From Obelidium mucronatum (taxonomy: Eukaryota; Chytridiomycota; Chytridiomycetes; Chytridiales; Chytriomycetaceae): a stretch of 64,000 nt of DNA. The stretch is from positions 62,001 to 126,000 of the forward strand of contig JAIVFH010000096.1 of NCBI GenBank assembly GCA_025765595.1, written 5' to 3'. Positions 49,690 to 61,650 of this stretch are shown piece by piece. The notes under the pieces were generated by a model. It was given only the letters and a program-made list of their open reading frames with translations. It was not told where the DNA came from and ran no database searches. A program made the translations under genes and the position numbers. How positions within the stretch are numbered: position 1 is the stretch's first letter; each line of letters opens with the position of its first letter.

Positions 49690-50184
49690 CCTTTATTTTT
49701 TATTATTTGTTGTCAACTATACTTTTCTATGATTCTTCACTACCTATACTTTATTATTCAGAAGTACTAGTTAATCCAAAATTCACCACTTGTGTTATGC
49801 GGTGGTTTTTATCAAGAGACCCCTGAAAATAAAAGCATTGAAGGTTTGATTGAGTTTCCATCAGAAATGTGAAATATCAAATATCAATATTCAAGAAGTT
49901 TTTAAACTAATCATTAGCCTGACGCAACACTCCTCAACAACATCTTTTCCCAAAACCCACAAATGGGTAAAAAAAACAAAAATTCATTCGCCAAGTCTTG
50001 ACCTCTAATGAAAGAAAAACCCAAATGGACGATTTTGCCATTGCTTCTAATGGAAAAGAAGAGGTGCTCCCAGCTGTCATGGAGCATCTGAACAGCAAGT
50101 GTGGGCGAAGTTCTGTCTTTGTTGGGGCTCATCCAACTCAAAGTTCTTCCGACTCAGATTTCAAGTCCAATTTTGCATGAAATC
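49690..50184. other. Intergenic spacer before CRN relic
   Basis: AT-rich; no gene supported. The first bases of the relic may extend into 50100-50184. Confidence 0.4.
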
Positions 50185-50775
50185 ATTCAAGGGGTACAAA
50201 TGGCACACCAATGCTTACGTTCACATCCAAGAAAGTTATTTTTTCATCTCCAGTCCGTTTCAAATCCGGCACGTCATGTCAACCTTTCACATGTTTTGAA
50301 GTCTGTGTTAAAAAAAACAGCATTGTTCCCTTTCTCTTGTACAGTGATGGCCGGACTACATGCATCAATTTGGCCACCTTTGGTAATTTGCAGCTGCAGT
50401 GTTCAGAATCAGGAACGTCTGGATTTGTCAACTGATTGTTGGAATCATCATTGGGGGGGAATACAACAGATTTTTCTCAGGCAGTACTATAGTAGTAATC
50501 CACAGAAAAAGATTCTTAAAAACCGAGTATACCAACAAACTTCTTCAATTTTACAATATTGTTCCTTGTTTGGAGCTTGCAGCAGCAGTATTTTGTCAAA
50601 AGCGGCAAATGTTCCGTTATGGTTTTCTCCTACCTAGCAAAAGCAGTGGTAGAAAGATTGCCAAAAAAAACAGGGGTTAAATTTGTACATATAGATTTGG
50701 CTTGGATTTTGTCTCCATTTCTGTTTCTTCTTTCAAAAGGAATTCTGTCGCCAGAAAAATGTCAACCATTTTGAA
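50185..50775 (+). pseudogene. Fragment of a Crinkler-type effector C-terminal region
   Basis: Base-level match to about 55690-56160 of the large CRN gene, for example the shared stretches caaatggcacaccaatgctt and tccctttctctcgt-like segments, and gaatcaggaacgtctggatt. Overall identity is roughly 80-85%, with many small insertions. Frame is lost in several places, and the header and ATPase parts are absent. It lies between the GPCR and syntaxin genes. Confidence 0.75.
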
Positions 50776-50895
50776 GAAATAACAATCTCTGATGGACACA
50801 TTTTTAAATAAAACTTTTAATTAAACCAACGGAAAATGAAGACAAAATTTCTATATGCTGATGATGAAAGGGCTTCGGACTGGGGTGGACATGAC

Positions 50896-52143
50896 TCATT
50901 TCCCCTTAATGACTTTGTAAAAGAGAATCACTAGCACAATAAACACTAAAAGCCCCAAAAATATAATACACAGTTTGGCTTTTGTCTTTTCTTGGTATCC
51001 AGAGGCCTCAAAAAAAACAAGTTAAATATTAAAAAAAAAAAAATAAAGTTCCTCAAAAAAAAAAGAAAAACACACCTTTTCCAATTGAACGTGCGCTTCA
51101 GACATGTACGTTGCAGTATTTTCGATATTATAGTCGATTCGATCGAGGACAGTGCCTTGATCGATTACCATGGTTTGTAGTTCTTTGAAAATCTCGGCTA
51201 AACCGTTGATGCTTTTAACAATTTCGTTGATTTCCTTTTCTCGTTCACTGATTGCTCGCTCATTGTTTTGTAAGGTGGCCATTTGTGCGTCTGTGAAAAC
51301 CTGGGAGGGAATATCATTTTAGTGAGTGTGTGTTAAAATGAATGGAAAACTTTTTTTTGGTCGTAGGAATTTCGGAAAAATGCTGCCGCCTTCGGCAGCC
51401 ATGGTCGGAATACTCAACTGCATCCAGATCTTCATCCTCATCGTCTCCACCATCATTGACATTACTTTGAGCAGACGGTAAATTGGATTGAAACAAGTCT
51501 TTGCTTCTTGTTTCACGCCCCCGAAGTTCTTTCCAAAGAACTCAGTTAGCAAAAAGCACATGATCCAACGCGTCAACAGGTCCCAACACTCAACTGTTTA
51601 AATAGGCCGATTGGGCTTTCCTGAAGCTGGCCGAAACCTCCTGCAGCTTTCCCGCCAGCGACATTTGAATATTTTTGCCGAAAGCGGCGGATTGCGCTGA
51701 AGTAGTGGAGCTGGATTCGACTTGAATCTTTTTAATTTTCCGCTGGGCGACGCGAAACATCTTGTTGGCAGTGTGTGTGTCAGCAGTCCGAAACACGCCG
51801 AAACACCGACCGCACATACATTTGTAATCTGCTCGGTAAAGCGCTCAATGTTTTCCTCGCCGCTTGTTTTGTCGTCCGCAAAGCCCGGACGCAGGTGCTT
51901 CTTGTGCATCGTTTCGAGCTCGCCGATGCGTGCTTTGATCGCGCCGATGTCTGCGTCGACGGCGCCAACAACGGCGACCCACGCCGGCGGCAGCGCGCCC
52001 ATCTCCACGACGACCGCGCCGGGCGCCGCTGCGTGCGAAATCAGCCCGGCGCTCTCGTCAAAGTGCGGCGCGGCCGCGCGGCGCCCGCCGAAGAACGACG
52101 CGCGGAACTGCACAAAGAGAAGCGTCTTGCTGCGGGACGCCAT
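50896..52143 (-). CDS. TLG2: Syntaxin-16/TLG2-like Qa-SNARE
   Basis: It acts in endosome-to-Golgi vesicle fusion. The start at 52143 encodes MASRSKTLLFVQFRASFFGG, the N-terminal peptide of this subfamily, followed by an Habc-like helical region (RIGELETMHKKHLRPGFADD, FRVAQRKIKKIQVES, QMSLAGKLQEVSASFRKAQ). The SNARE helix is NNERAISEREKEINEIVKSI then LAEIFKELQTMVIDQGTVLD, with the central Gln in IDQG. It ends in a TM anchor (CIIFLGLLVFIVLVILFYKV) and KGK, stop at 50896. The last intron has A/T tracts. The first exon is GC-rich. It shares a 57-bp divergent promoter with MAT1. Confidence 0.9.
51382..51399. repeat. Palindrome GCTGCC-GCCTTC-GGCAGC in the syntaxin locus
   Basis: It contains the GCC-TTC-GGC core. 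Placed at or near an exon border (after EYSDHG), so intronic status is not certain here. Confidence 0.5.
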
Positions 52144-52200
52144 GTGGTGATTTACTCGTTGGATAAAAGTAAAATAAATAAATTAATAAATTAAAATATA
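52144..52200. promoter_or_regulatory. 57-bp divergent promoter, syntaxin / MAT1
   Basis: Very AT-rich (aaaataaataaattaataaattaaaata). It is the whole space between the two ATGs. Confidence 0.45.
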
Positions 52201-52450
52201 ATGAGCAAGGACAAACGCATGGCCGCCGCGGACTCCGGCGACGTGTGTCCTGTCTGCAAATCAGATCGATACTTGAATCCAAATCTGAGACTGCTGGTGT
52301 CGCTGTGCTACCACAAGATGTGAGTGTGTCTTGTTTAACTATGCGGTTTCTTTCCACTGGCTGCCCCACTCATACAATAAACAGGTGCGAGAGCTGCATC
52401 AACAGGTTCTAAACTCAATGAGAAATACCATCGTTTCTCTCCATCTCAAC

Positions 52451-52489
<39 letters not shown>

Positions 52490-53701
52490 TGGAAGACTCT
52501 TTTTGGCTGGTGCTGCTCCCTGTCCAATCTGCAAAACATCACTTCGAAAAAGCAACTTTGTCACTCAAACATTTGAAGATCTCAGAGTCGAAAAAGAAGT
52601 GCATTACCGTAAAAAAGTGGGTAAATTGTGAGTCTCCGATGTAGTATTCCGTTGTTACACTCATCTCAACTCATTTCTTTCAAAAAACAAAAAAAAAATA
52701 TTTAGCTTCAACAAACGTCTCGAAGACTTTAACATGGATCAACGCAAATACGATGATTATCTTGAAGAAGTTGAGGATATCATGTTCAATCTTGCGAACG
52801 GAGTTGATGTTCAAGCCACAAATGAACGCGTCGAACGGTTTCGTCAAGAAAACAAGGATTTGATTGCTGTAAACTCGAGTCGTGCAGTTAAGTATCTTTG
52901 CCCCACTCTCTCCGCCCGGCAGGGCAGGGGTATTCTCTGCCGTAGTGCGCGGGATTCTGTGGGGGGTGAAACTTCTACACATCCTCAACCACCAATACGC
53001 TAATCTAACCACACAAAACACTCTTAAAATAGGCGCTCGAAGAACGCGCGATTTCAAACAAACTCAAACGCGAACGCGAAGAAAAGAGAATCCGTCGTGA
53101 AGCCCTTCTTCTACATGAAATGAATGAATCACGATCCAAAGAAATGGAAAAACAAGCCTTGATTGATGAATTGGTATGTTCTTATTGATATATTTTTTAT
53201 TTTTTTATTTTTTTATTTATTTATTTAAAAATATTAATTACGACCACAAAAAAAAAGGCAACAAGCGACAAACCACCCGAAGAAATCATTCAAGCCTACA
53301 AAAAACGCCACCTCGCAACAACAGCCGCCTCCCACTCCGCATCCACCCTCGAAAACATTTTCCGAGAGGCAGAATACAACCTTGCTTGGCAAGATGACGT
53401 TGATTTCATCACGGGAACCGGCGGCGGCGCAGGCGGCGATATTACTGTTGACGATTTCGATGCTTTCGACCATGAATACGTGGATCCGTTGGAAAACTTG
53501 CAATTGGCGGGTGGATATCAGGATCCATGGACAATGGATATTGGGGTGGATCGGAGTGCAAGGGCTTCTGGGTATATTCCACAGTGGAGCCATATCAGAG
53601 CCATACAGAGCTCGTTTTATGGAATTTTGGAAGGTGTGGTTCCGGCGGCTGTTGTTGACTCAGCATCCGCTCCTGCAGTACTTGAAAACGCAAGCAAATA
53701 A
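52201..53701 (+). CDS. TFB3: MAT1/TFB3, RING subunit of the CDK-activating kinase and TFIIH
   Basis: MAT1 assembles CDK7-cyclin H and tethers it to TFIIH. The first exon, 52201-52319, has the first half of the RING finger ([20 protein letters not shown]). A 21-nt micro-exon, 52385-52405, supplies CESCIN, and the next exon continues [20 protein letters not shown]. The coiled-coil middle includes [20 protein letters not shown], and [20 protein letters not shown]. The C-terminal region has [20 protein letters not shown] and a hydrophobic end ([16 protein letters not shown]), stop at 53699-53701. The intron after the micro-exon carries a 36-nt poly-T. Motifs complete; no frame break. Confidence 0.93.
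52453..52488 (+). repeat. 36-nt poly-T in MAT1 intron
   Basis: It lies 9 bp upstream of the gtggaag acceptor of the intron after the micro-exon. Confidence 0.9.
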
Positions 53702-53787
53702 TAATAAATATGAAATATTCAGAGATTATTTAAATAATCGCAACATATGTTTTTTTAAGGATAGTTTTTAGGTAATTTTTATAACAC

Positions 53788-56257
53788 ATGCCTTCCCTCT
53801 TTGTGTCAAACGGGAAGCACGCCGTTGCCATCGACACCGAATTTGGACGTGGACCCAACAAAGATTTGCCGTTGGAATTTGTTGCACATGTTGTGGCTGC
53901 TTGTGCTGTTGACCCTATCCAAGGGCTTCTAGGTCTTCCCTCAAGCACCCCTCTCTCCCTCCACCTCCCTCCTGGCGTTGCTCTCACTGCACTCGGACTT
54001 GCTTCTGGAGAGAAACTTCAATCACATGTGCGTGTGGCTTCACTGCTTGCGGCTGGCATTGGGATTGCGCCTTTGGACGGAAGTGCACCTACCCCTCTCA
54101 TCATCAAAGCAGAGACACGTGAGTTATCACTGCTCAAATATTGTGTGTTGGCTGCGTCTAAATACAAAGTTGGCAATGCTGTTCGGCTTTATTGCGCAAA
54201 AATGTTCAAGATAATAGCCTCGAAACGCAGTTTCCACTCTTGCGACTGAGGCACGAGGAGGAGTTGGGCGCCATAGGGAGTACCGAGATGGGTGGGGTTT
54301 ACCACAGGTTCGATTTTGCCAACTTAAAACTCTGGTATAGATTCTGTGAATGGCAGTATATTCAATAACACATCAGACGGAAAAGATATCAATCATTATC
54401 TGGAGATTGCACAAGTATTGCGAAACGATCCTTCAATTGCAAAAAATTCTTTGCAAACTCAAAGAAACCGTTGTCCCTGCGTCGAGCAATGCAGTACTTC
54501 ACACGGCATTTGTATTTTTGGAAGGATCTTCAGGTACAGGAAAGACTCAAGCTGCTATTACTCTGTTAAAAGTCATTGGGGAAAGGGTGCCGGCGTTTTT
54601 CTGCTTGTTCAAGCCTCTTGGAGTCGGATGCCAGCCAATATACTCACATTTTGAATCAATAACGGCACTATTCAACGCATGCGTGAAGAAAGATGAAAAG
54701 TGTTACGACGGAGTGTCGCCAAGCTGTGGTGGACTTATTCAGCAGAGACTGTATATTTTCGGCTTTGTTGCTAAACTGCTGCAGCACTTTACGAAGGGTA
54801 ATATTGTGGAAGTTGGGGTCGTTGATGGAAATTGTCAAATATTGCCATTGAAGGGCATGGATGTCTTGGCGTTAGTGAAATCAAAGTCAGCAAATGGTTA
54901 CTGGCCAACCTTTGCGATTGATGAATGCAATGTTGACAAGCCAAATGCGGATAGATTTAGATTCATCAGAAATGCCTTTCGCTGTCTTGGGTGCTGGTAG
55001 ATACTATTAGGAACAGATTCAGAAGCTGTACAGCTGATTGAGAATTCGGCGCCTTCTAGTCGCGAAGGTGCTGCCACAACATGGTGCCACGTTTTCAACA
55101 GCCTTCCAAAATTGCATGTATCTCTTCCAGACACTTGGCCATTTCCTCTCCGGCAGATTATTCTCAACTCGCGTCCTTGGTTTGCCCATCTTGCCATCAA
55201 TTACTGGAAGAACGCCGCAAATCCCACCCTGGACAAGTTGATTGTCGAGGTGCATTTGCAAGTCTCACGTCAGAAACGCATTTTCGAAACGCCGTTTGGC
55301 AAGTTGGGCCAGATCCGATTATTCTTGAACTCATCCTACTGCTCTTCAATTACATCGGCACTCATTCATGGGCACTTTGCCTGTTTGGATGGTGTCCAGA
55401 ATTTCACGTTGGACAATACTCTCAGAATTCTTGGTACAGAAAATGCTTGGACGCCTCGTGCAAAGTTTCCTCCTATCAAGAACGATTGTCTTCTTTTTTT
55501 GACGCTTCTGGGATCCGCGGGGGCACCCGCATTTGTTGTGAACGCAAATCCTGTGCCCTACTTGTACTTTTGGCAGCAGTTGATGCTTTCAGCGTTGATG
55601 CGGAAGCACATGGTCACAGTTTCAAATGCCATACAGCCAGGAAATGATGGAAATGATCTTGAAGCTCTTCTCGCAGCTTGTGTGTGTGTTGCTTCTCATT
55701 CACAAGGGACAAATGGCACACCAATGCTTACGTTCATCCAAGAAGTTATTTTTCATCTGCAGTCTGTTTCAAATCCGGCACGTCGTGTCAATCTTTCATG
55801 TGTATTGAAACTGTTTAAAAACAGCATTGTTCCCTTTCTCTCGTCACCAGGACAGTGGTGGCCGGACTACATGCATCAATTTGGCACCTTTGGTAATTTG
55901 AAACAGTGTCAGAATCAGGAACGTCTGGATTTGTCGACTGATTGTGGAATCACTGGGGAATGCAAAGATTATTCAGGCAATATTCAACAGAAACAGATGG
56001 TCAAGATTCTTAACCGAGTACCATCAACTTCAAAGCTGCATATTGTTCTTGTTCGGAGCCTCCAGCAGCAGTATTTTGTCAAAAGGGCAATGTTCCATGA
56101 AAAGGTTACAAAACGCGTCTATTCAAACTTTGCTGTGTATCGACTTTGTACGACAGACTTGACTCCTTCAGTTTCTCCTATCAAAGGGATTCCTCTGCCG
56201 GATAAGCCAACAGGTGCCATAATTTTCATTGAATGCCCAAGGATTATAAATGATTAA
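53788..56257 (+). pseudogene. Crinkler (CRN)-type effector gene with P-loop ATPase, interrupted by one in-frame stop
   Basis: The first exon (ATG 53788) holds a CRN-like header (FVSNGKHAVAID, PLEFVAHVVAACAVD). It ends at a conserved donor gacacgtgagt near 54118. A 230-bp intron is followed by a long exon from about 54350. That exon has a helical lead, a P-loop (EGSSGTGKTQAA, about 54524), a later FAIDECN motif resembling Walker B, then a large C-terminal effector region with no recognised fold, ending at 56257. The frame is open throughout except for a single TAG at 54998-55000, located between an FRCLG motif and an LLGTDS motif. This layout (header, SSGTGKT ATPase, variable tail) is that of CRN proteins from oomycetes and chytrids, which can act inside host cells. 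The stop could be real, a sequencing error, or read through. Confidence 0.65.
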
Positions 56258-56428
56258 ATAATTTGCTGACTGAAATGTGATTCTTGCTGTTCCTCAATAA
56301 ACAAATTTGCTGATACCCAACCACAATCAACTGTTGGAAATATCCAACCTGGTGTAGGAGTAGTTGGGGATGACGCCGCAGTTGCCCCTTGCTGGGAAAT
56401 AGGGAAGTACGAAAAATTAGTGAAAAAC

Positions 56429-57460
56429 ATGCGCCTCTTGTTTGTGTCAATCGGAGATAAAGTTGCTACCATTGACACCGACTTTGGACGCGGACCCAAT
56501 AAGGATTTGCCGTTGGAGTTTGTTGCACATGTTGTGGCTGCTTGTGCTGTTGACCCTATCCAAGGGCTTCTAGGTCTTCCCTCAAGCACCCCTCTCTCCC
56601 TCCACCTCCCTCCTGGCGTTGCTCTCCCTCCTCTCTCCGACGACAATATGGACGATAGAGTCAATGCGGATGGCTCTCTTTGTTCCAGCTTGCTCTTGTC
56701 TGAGCTTGGTCTGGTTGGCCGTGATGACCGGAAGCCACTCATCATCAAAGCAGAGACACGTGAGTCACCACTGCTCAAATATTGCGGCTATTTTACTTCT
56801 TCCGTTTTCTAATAACTTCAAACTCTCTTCTAGATGATAAGAGTATTGCTCAATTTATTTCGAATCCATTGTGTTTTGTTACAAAGGGCTTGATGAAGTT
56901 CACCGCATCTGGAACCCCACGACGTTATCCGAAGAAAACTCCAAAAAAATGTAAAACGTTGGTCTAATTTCAAGGAATCAGCAGCAGAATATACATACCC
57001 GGAGACTATACTACCCGAAGGGCATCGTATTGCCCAGAACGGCTGGACATGTAGTCAACTTGGAACGAGATGTGGATTTTCTTATTGTTTCACACTTGAG
57101 TCAACATGAACCAGATCTTTTTTTAGCCCTTGAATCAACCTTGCCGTTTCAGATCCAACATCATGTCCTTCCACTGAAGACACGAGCGCAACTGAAGCAC
57201 AAGCCAAATTGATTGGAATGCCTGATAATTGTCTCATTATTGATGGAATAGTTGTTTCATTCATAGAGTACAAGACTCCAAATGATCTGCCTGTTTGTCA
57301 TGATGATGATGATACGAACAATCTGTTTGACTTGCTTGCCATGTATGAGGAGGACTGTTCTTACAAAAACGACTGACAAACTCCGAAAGAATATTGGGAG
57401 AACTGACGTCTGCTCAGTGATTGAACAAGTGTACGGATACTTGGTACTGAACAAACTTTG
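56429..57460 (+). pseudogene. Second Crinkler-type gene with PD-(D/E)XK nuclease-like end, frame-broken
   Basis: The header (ATG 56429, MRLLFVSIGDKVATIDT) runs to the same conserved donor near 56758. Shorter exon-like pieces follow (YDKSIAQFISNPLCFVTKG from about 56836). After several frame changes comes the segment IIDGIVVSFIEYKTP (about 57237-57280), which fits a D-x(7)-ExK nuclease signature, then EQVYGYLVLNK near 57430. No ATPase P-loop is visible. Compared with the copy at 53.8 kb it has a different C-terminus, which is usual for modular CRN genes. At least two frame breaks make it probably nonfunctional. Confidence 0.5.
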
Positions 57461-57528
57461 TATACAATGTCATTTTGTTGAAAGCAAATATTTAATAAAT
57501 AAAATAAAAAAACAAATAAACGCAAAAA

Positions 57529-60500
57529 ATGTCGACCGCCTCTGTGGTCGCCGCGCTCGGAGCGGCGTTCACAGCTTCGCCGGGGCACGTGCTCGCGGTG
57601 TTTGAGTTTGTTGGCGGCGGCGAATGCAGCGAGGGCGCCGTGGCGCGGCTGCTCGCGGCGCTTGTGCGCACGAAGCCGCACGGGTCGCCGGACGCGGGCG
57701 TGGCGGCGCAGGTGTTCAAGACGCCGCTCGGCGCCGCGCCGCCGCCGGCGCCGCAGTGGGACGCCGACGTGTTTGTCGCCGCCGTCAAAGACAGAAACCC
57801 GAACTGCGACTGGTACAAGGTGCTGCGCGGCCTCGATGCGAAGGACTTTGCCGTGTTTTCGCAGGACGGCCTGTCGGTACTGCTGAACGTGTTCAAGGCG
57901 GCGGTGAAGGTGCGTGCGTTGTTGTTGTTTGTGTTGTTTTTCGCTTTCTCATCCACTTCTACACAGGACATCTTCAAGTTTCCCATCTCCGTCTTTTTCG
58001 GTCGCTGGCAGAACGTCAAGGGTCAGCTGTCCTTCATCAAACAAGCTATCCTGTCGGCCCCTGAACTCTTTTCCTTCACCCTCCTCACTTCTCGTCGTGT
58101 CTTGTCCGACCAACTCTTGATGGGCAAATCTCTTCCCACCCATTTTGTTCAACAACACTGGAATAATTTGGATCTCGTCGAAACTCTGGTTTTGCTTTCT
58201 GAAGTTCCTGAAGCTTTGGATGATGTCAAGGCCCTTTTTGAGTATGCCATGCAGACTTGTCCTGAGTTGTTGTTGATTGGTTTGGCTCAGATTCCGGTAT
58301 GTCTCTACGTCTCTACGTTTCTACTCTACGCCGAAGGCGTACAGCAGGCGCCGAAGGCGTACTACGCCGAAGGCGTACAGAAATTGTCTTTATGTGCTAA
58401 AGGCGTGAAAAACAGGCGCCGAAGGCGCGAAAACCACGCCGAAGGCGTGAAACCAGGCGCCGAAGGCGCAGCACCACGCCGAAGGCGTGAAATCAGGCGC
58501 CGAAGGCGCAACACACGCCGAAGGCGTGATTCTTGTTTTTTTTTGTTTCATTGCTTTCACACGAAACACACGCCGAAGGCGTGAAATCAGGCGCCGAAGG
58601 CGCAGCACACGCCTACGGCGTGATTCTTGTTTTTTCTTTCATTGCTTTCACACGCCTACGGCGTGAAATATACGCCGAAGGCGTGAATCTTGTTTTTTTT
58701 TTTCATTGCTTCCACACGCCTACGGCGTGAATCTTGTTTTTTTTTTCATTGCTTCCACACGCCTACGGCGTGAAACACACGCCGAAGGCGTGAATCTTGT
58801 GTTTTTTTTTCATTGCTTCCACACGCATACGGCGTGAAACACACGCCGAAGGCGTGAATCTTGTGTTTTTTTTCATTGCTTCCACACGCCTACGGCGTGA
58901 AATCCTACTACATGAATCGCACTTCCTTTAATAGCTCCACACGCCTACGGCGTGAAATCCTACTTCAACATGGCGTTATAATTCTAACAACAACAACAAC
59001 AAAAAAAAACAGCCCCCATGGACTCCATTGCACAAGGAAGTGGCATCCACTCTAGTCATCATGTTTTTGGCTGGAAACCAAAACTCAAGTTTTGTCATTC
59101 CCCTGCTCTGGCAAGTATCTCCGTCCTTGGTTCTTGCCGGCCTTGCCCACATTTACAGCAAAGATCCCTCCCAAATTGGTCGCATCCTCGATATTGTTCA
59201 AGAAATCAAGGCCCTTTCTCAAATCTTGGACACAAAGCATTCCTATTTCACACTTGATCTCGCCGTTCTTGCCTCTCGTCGCAACTACATGAGTTTGGAA
59301 AAGTGGTTGCAGGACCGTATTCAACTGGAACGGGCGGCTGGATCAAGCATGTTTTTGAAGGGCTGTTTGGAGTTTATCAGTGATAAGATTACTGCTGCTG
59401 CTAGCAGTCCGGGTGCAGCCGCTTTTCCTGTTGACATTGTGGCTACCTTCTTGAGGGTCTTGAGAAACAGGTGTGTGTTGGTTTTTTTTTTTTTTTTAAC
59501 TTTTTTTTTCAAACTTTTTTCTTTCTCTGACTTAATTCCATCCACCGATATCCTTTTATCGCAGCCCAATGACTCCAGAAATGGCTGCGTTCTTCAAGGA
59601 ACTGCTTGTCGTGAGCATCAAAGTGTACCCACATCTCATGGGCAATGGTGGACTCACAAACAACAATAACAACAACAATATCATCATGAACAACAACAAC
59701 AACAACGGCATTCGACGATCTCACTGTGACCGGTCTTGGAGGAGGATGGTGGTCCCACTGTTGATCTGAATGGCGGCGTTGTGCCTGGTGCTGTTGCACC
59801 GGTGCAAAGTGATGCAGAAAAGGAAGCAAACTTGTATTACGGCAAGCTGTTGAAGGGAGAAGTCTCTATTCCCCAAATTGTGGACCTTCTTCGCCGTTAC
59901 CGTGATAGCACGAGCCCACGTGAACAAGAAGTGTTTGCTCAATTTACCCAAGTCCACTTGGACGAATACAAGTTTTTCCCCCAGTACCCTGATAAGCAAC
60001 TCCAAGTCACCTCCATGCTGTTTGGAGCTCTCATTCAAGACGTGTATGTGGATGCTAAAAATCTAGCCAACAGTCTGCGCTGTGTTTTGGAAGCACTTCG
60101 CCAACCCATCGGAAGCAAGTTTTTCAAGTTTGGTAGTCTTGCACTGATGCAGTTCCAGTTGAGGTTGGAAGAATGGCCGCACTATTGTTCGTTGCTTATG
60201 CAGATCCCGCATTTGCAACAAGCGAACCCGGAGATTATCGCCTATGTGACTCCCTTTGCGACTTCTCAGGAAGGAGGGGATACTGCTGGTCCCGGCAATG
60301 GGGATTTGAAAAATGCTACTGGAGGGAGGCAGCAGCAGCAAGCAGCAGCAGGCAGCAGCAAGCAGCAGCAGCAGTTGCACCGGCTGACGAGAAGGATCAA
60401 GAAAAGGCTGTTTTTACGGCTCTCAGGTTGGACGCGGAAGCCACTGACCAAGACGCTGCCGAACCGGATGATACCATCAAGGACAAGATTCTCTTCATCA

Positions 60501-61615
60501 TCAACAACCTGACGTTTGATAATCTTGAAGAAAAGGTGGAGGAAATGAAGGAGGTTCTAGTGGATGAGCATTTCCGCTGGTTTAGTGAATACCTTGTTGT
60601 CAAGCGTACAAGTATTGAACCCAATTTCCATGAGCTCTACATTGCGTTGTTGGAGAGTTTGAGTTTCCCAGCCGTTGATGAGAAATATCTTGCATCAGAC
60701 GTATTCAAACATTAAGGGGTTGTTGAATGCGGACAAGACTGTGACAAGTTCGAGTGAGAGAACTTTGTTGAAGAATTTGGGGACTTGGTTGGGGTCTATT
60801 ACTTTGGCTAAAAATCGACCGATTAAGCACAAGAATTTGGCATTTAAGGTGTGTGTGTGTGTGTGTGTGTGTTTTTTGTTTATGAAGAAGGACCTCTAAC
60901 TCTTGTTAATTTTTGGTTTGTAGAGTTTGCTGTTGGAAGGGTTTGAGAGCGACAGACTCATTGTAGTGATTCCGTTTGTCTGTAAAGTTCTGGAACAATC
61001 CCACGACAGCAAGGTCTTTAAACCGCCCAACCCATGGTTGATGGCCATCATGAAGCTTCTCTCTGAACTCTACAACTACGCTGATTTGAAATTGAACTTG
61101 AAGTTTGAAATCGAGGTGCTCTGCAAGAAGATCCAGTTGGACATTAAGGATATAGAACCAGCCATCATCCTGCGTAATCGACCCAACAAGTTGAATCTGG
61201 GTCAGAAAAAGTCTGGAGAAGCACTTGGCTTGCCAAACCCCGCAACCCTCACACAACCAAACGAGGAAGGGCTGTATCCTATCTCCGTGTACATTACGCT
61301 TCCAAACCTGCCAATCTTTTCATCTCAACCATCCATCAAGAGAATCGTGCACCTTGCAATCGACCGTGCGATTCGAGAGGTGGTTGTGAGTCCCGTTGTT
61401 GAACGAAGTGTCACGATTGCAGGGATTGCGACGCGGGAGTTGATTGTCAAGGATTTCGCGTTGGAACCGGATGAAATCAAGATGCGGAAGGCGGCTCATT
61501 TAATGGCACAGAATTTGGCGGGTAGTTTGGCGATTGTTAGTTCGAGGGATCCGTTGCGGATTGGAATGATTACGCAGTTGCAGAATTTGTTGAGACAGAA
61601 TGGGTTTACGGAGGT

Positions 61616-61650
<35 letters not shown>

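Noticed and set aside
58327..58955. CRISPR array
   Set aside because: Repeats are 13-nt palindromes with uneven spacing and partly repeated spacers, inside an intron of a eukaryotic gene. There are no unique spacers of constant length and no cas genes.
58327..58955. UNCG-tetraloop RNA hairpins
   Set aside because: The core first looked like C(UACG)G, but pairing is ACGCC/GGCGT with a 3-nt loop. The tetraloop register would leave a C-C mismatch.
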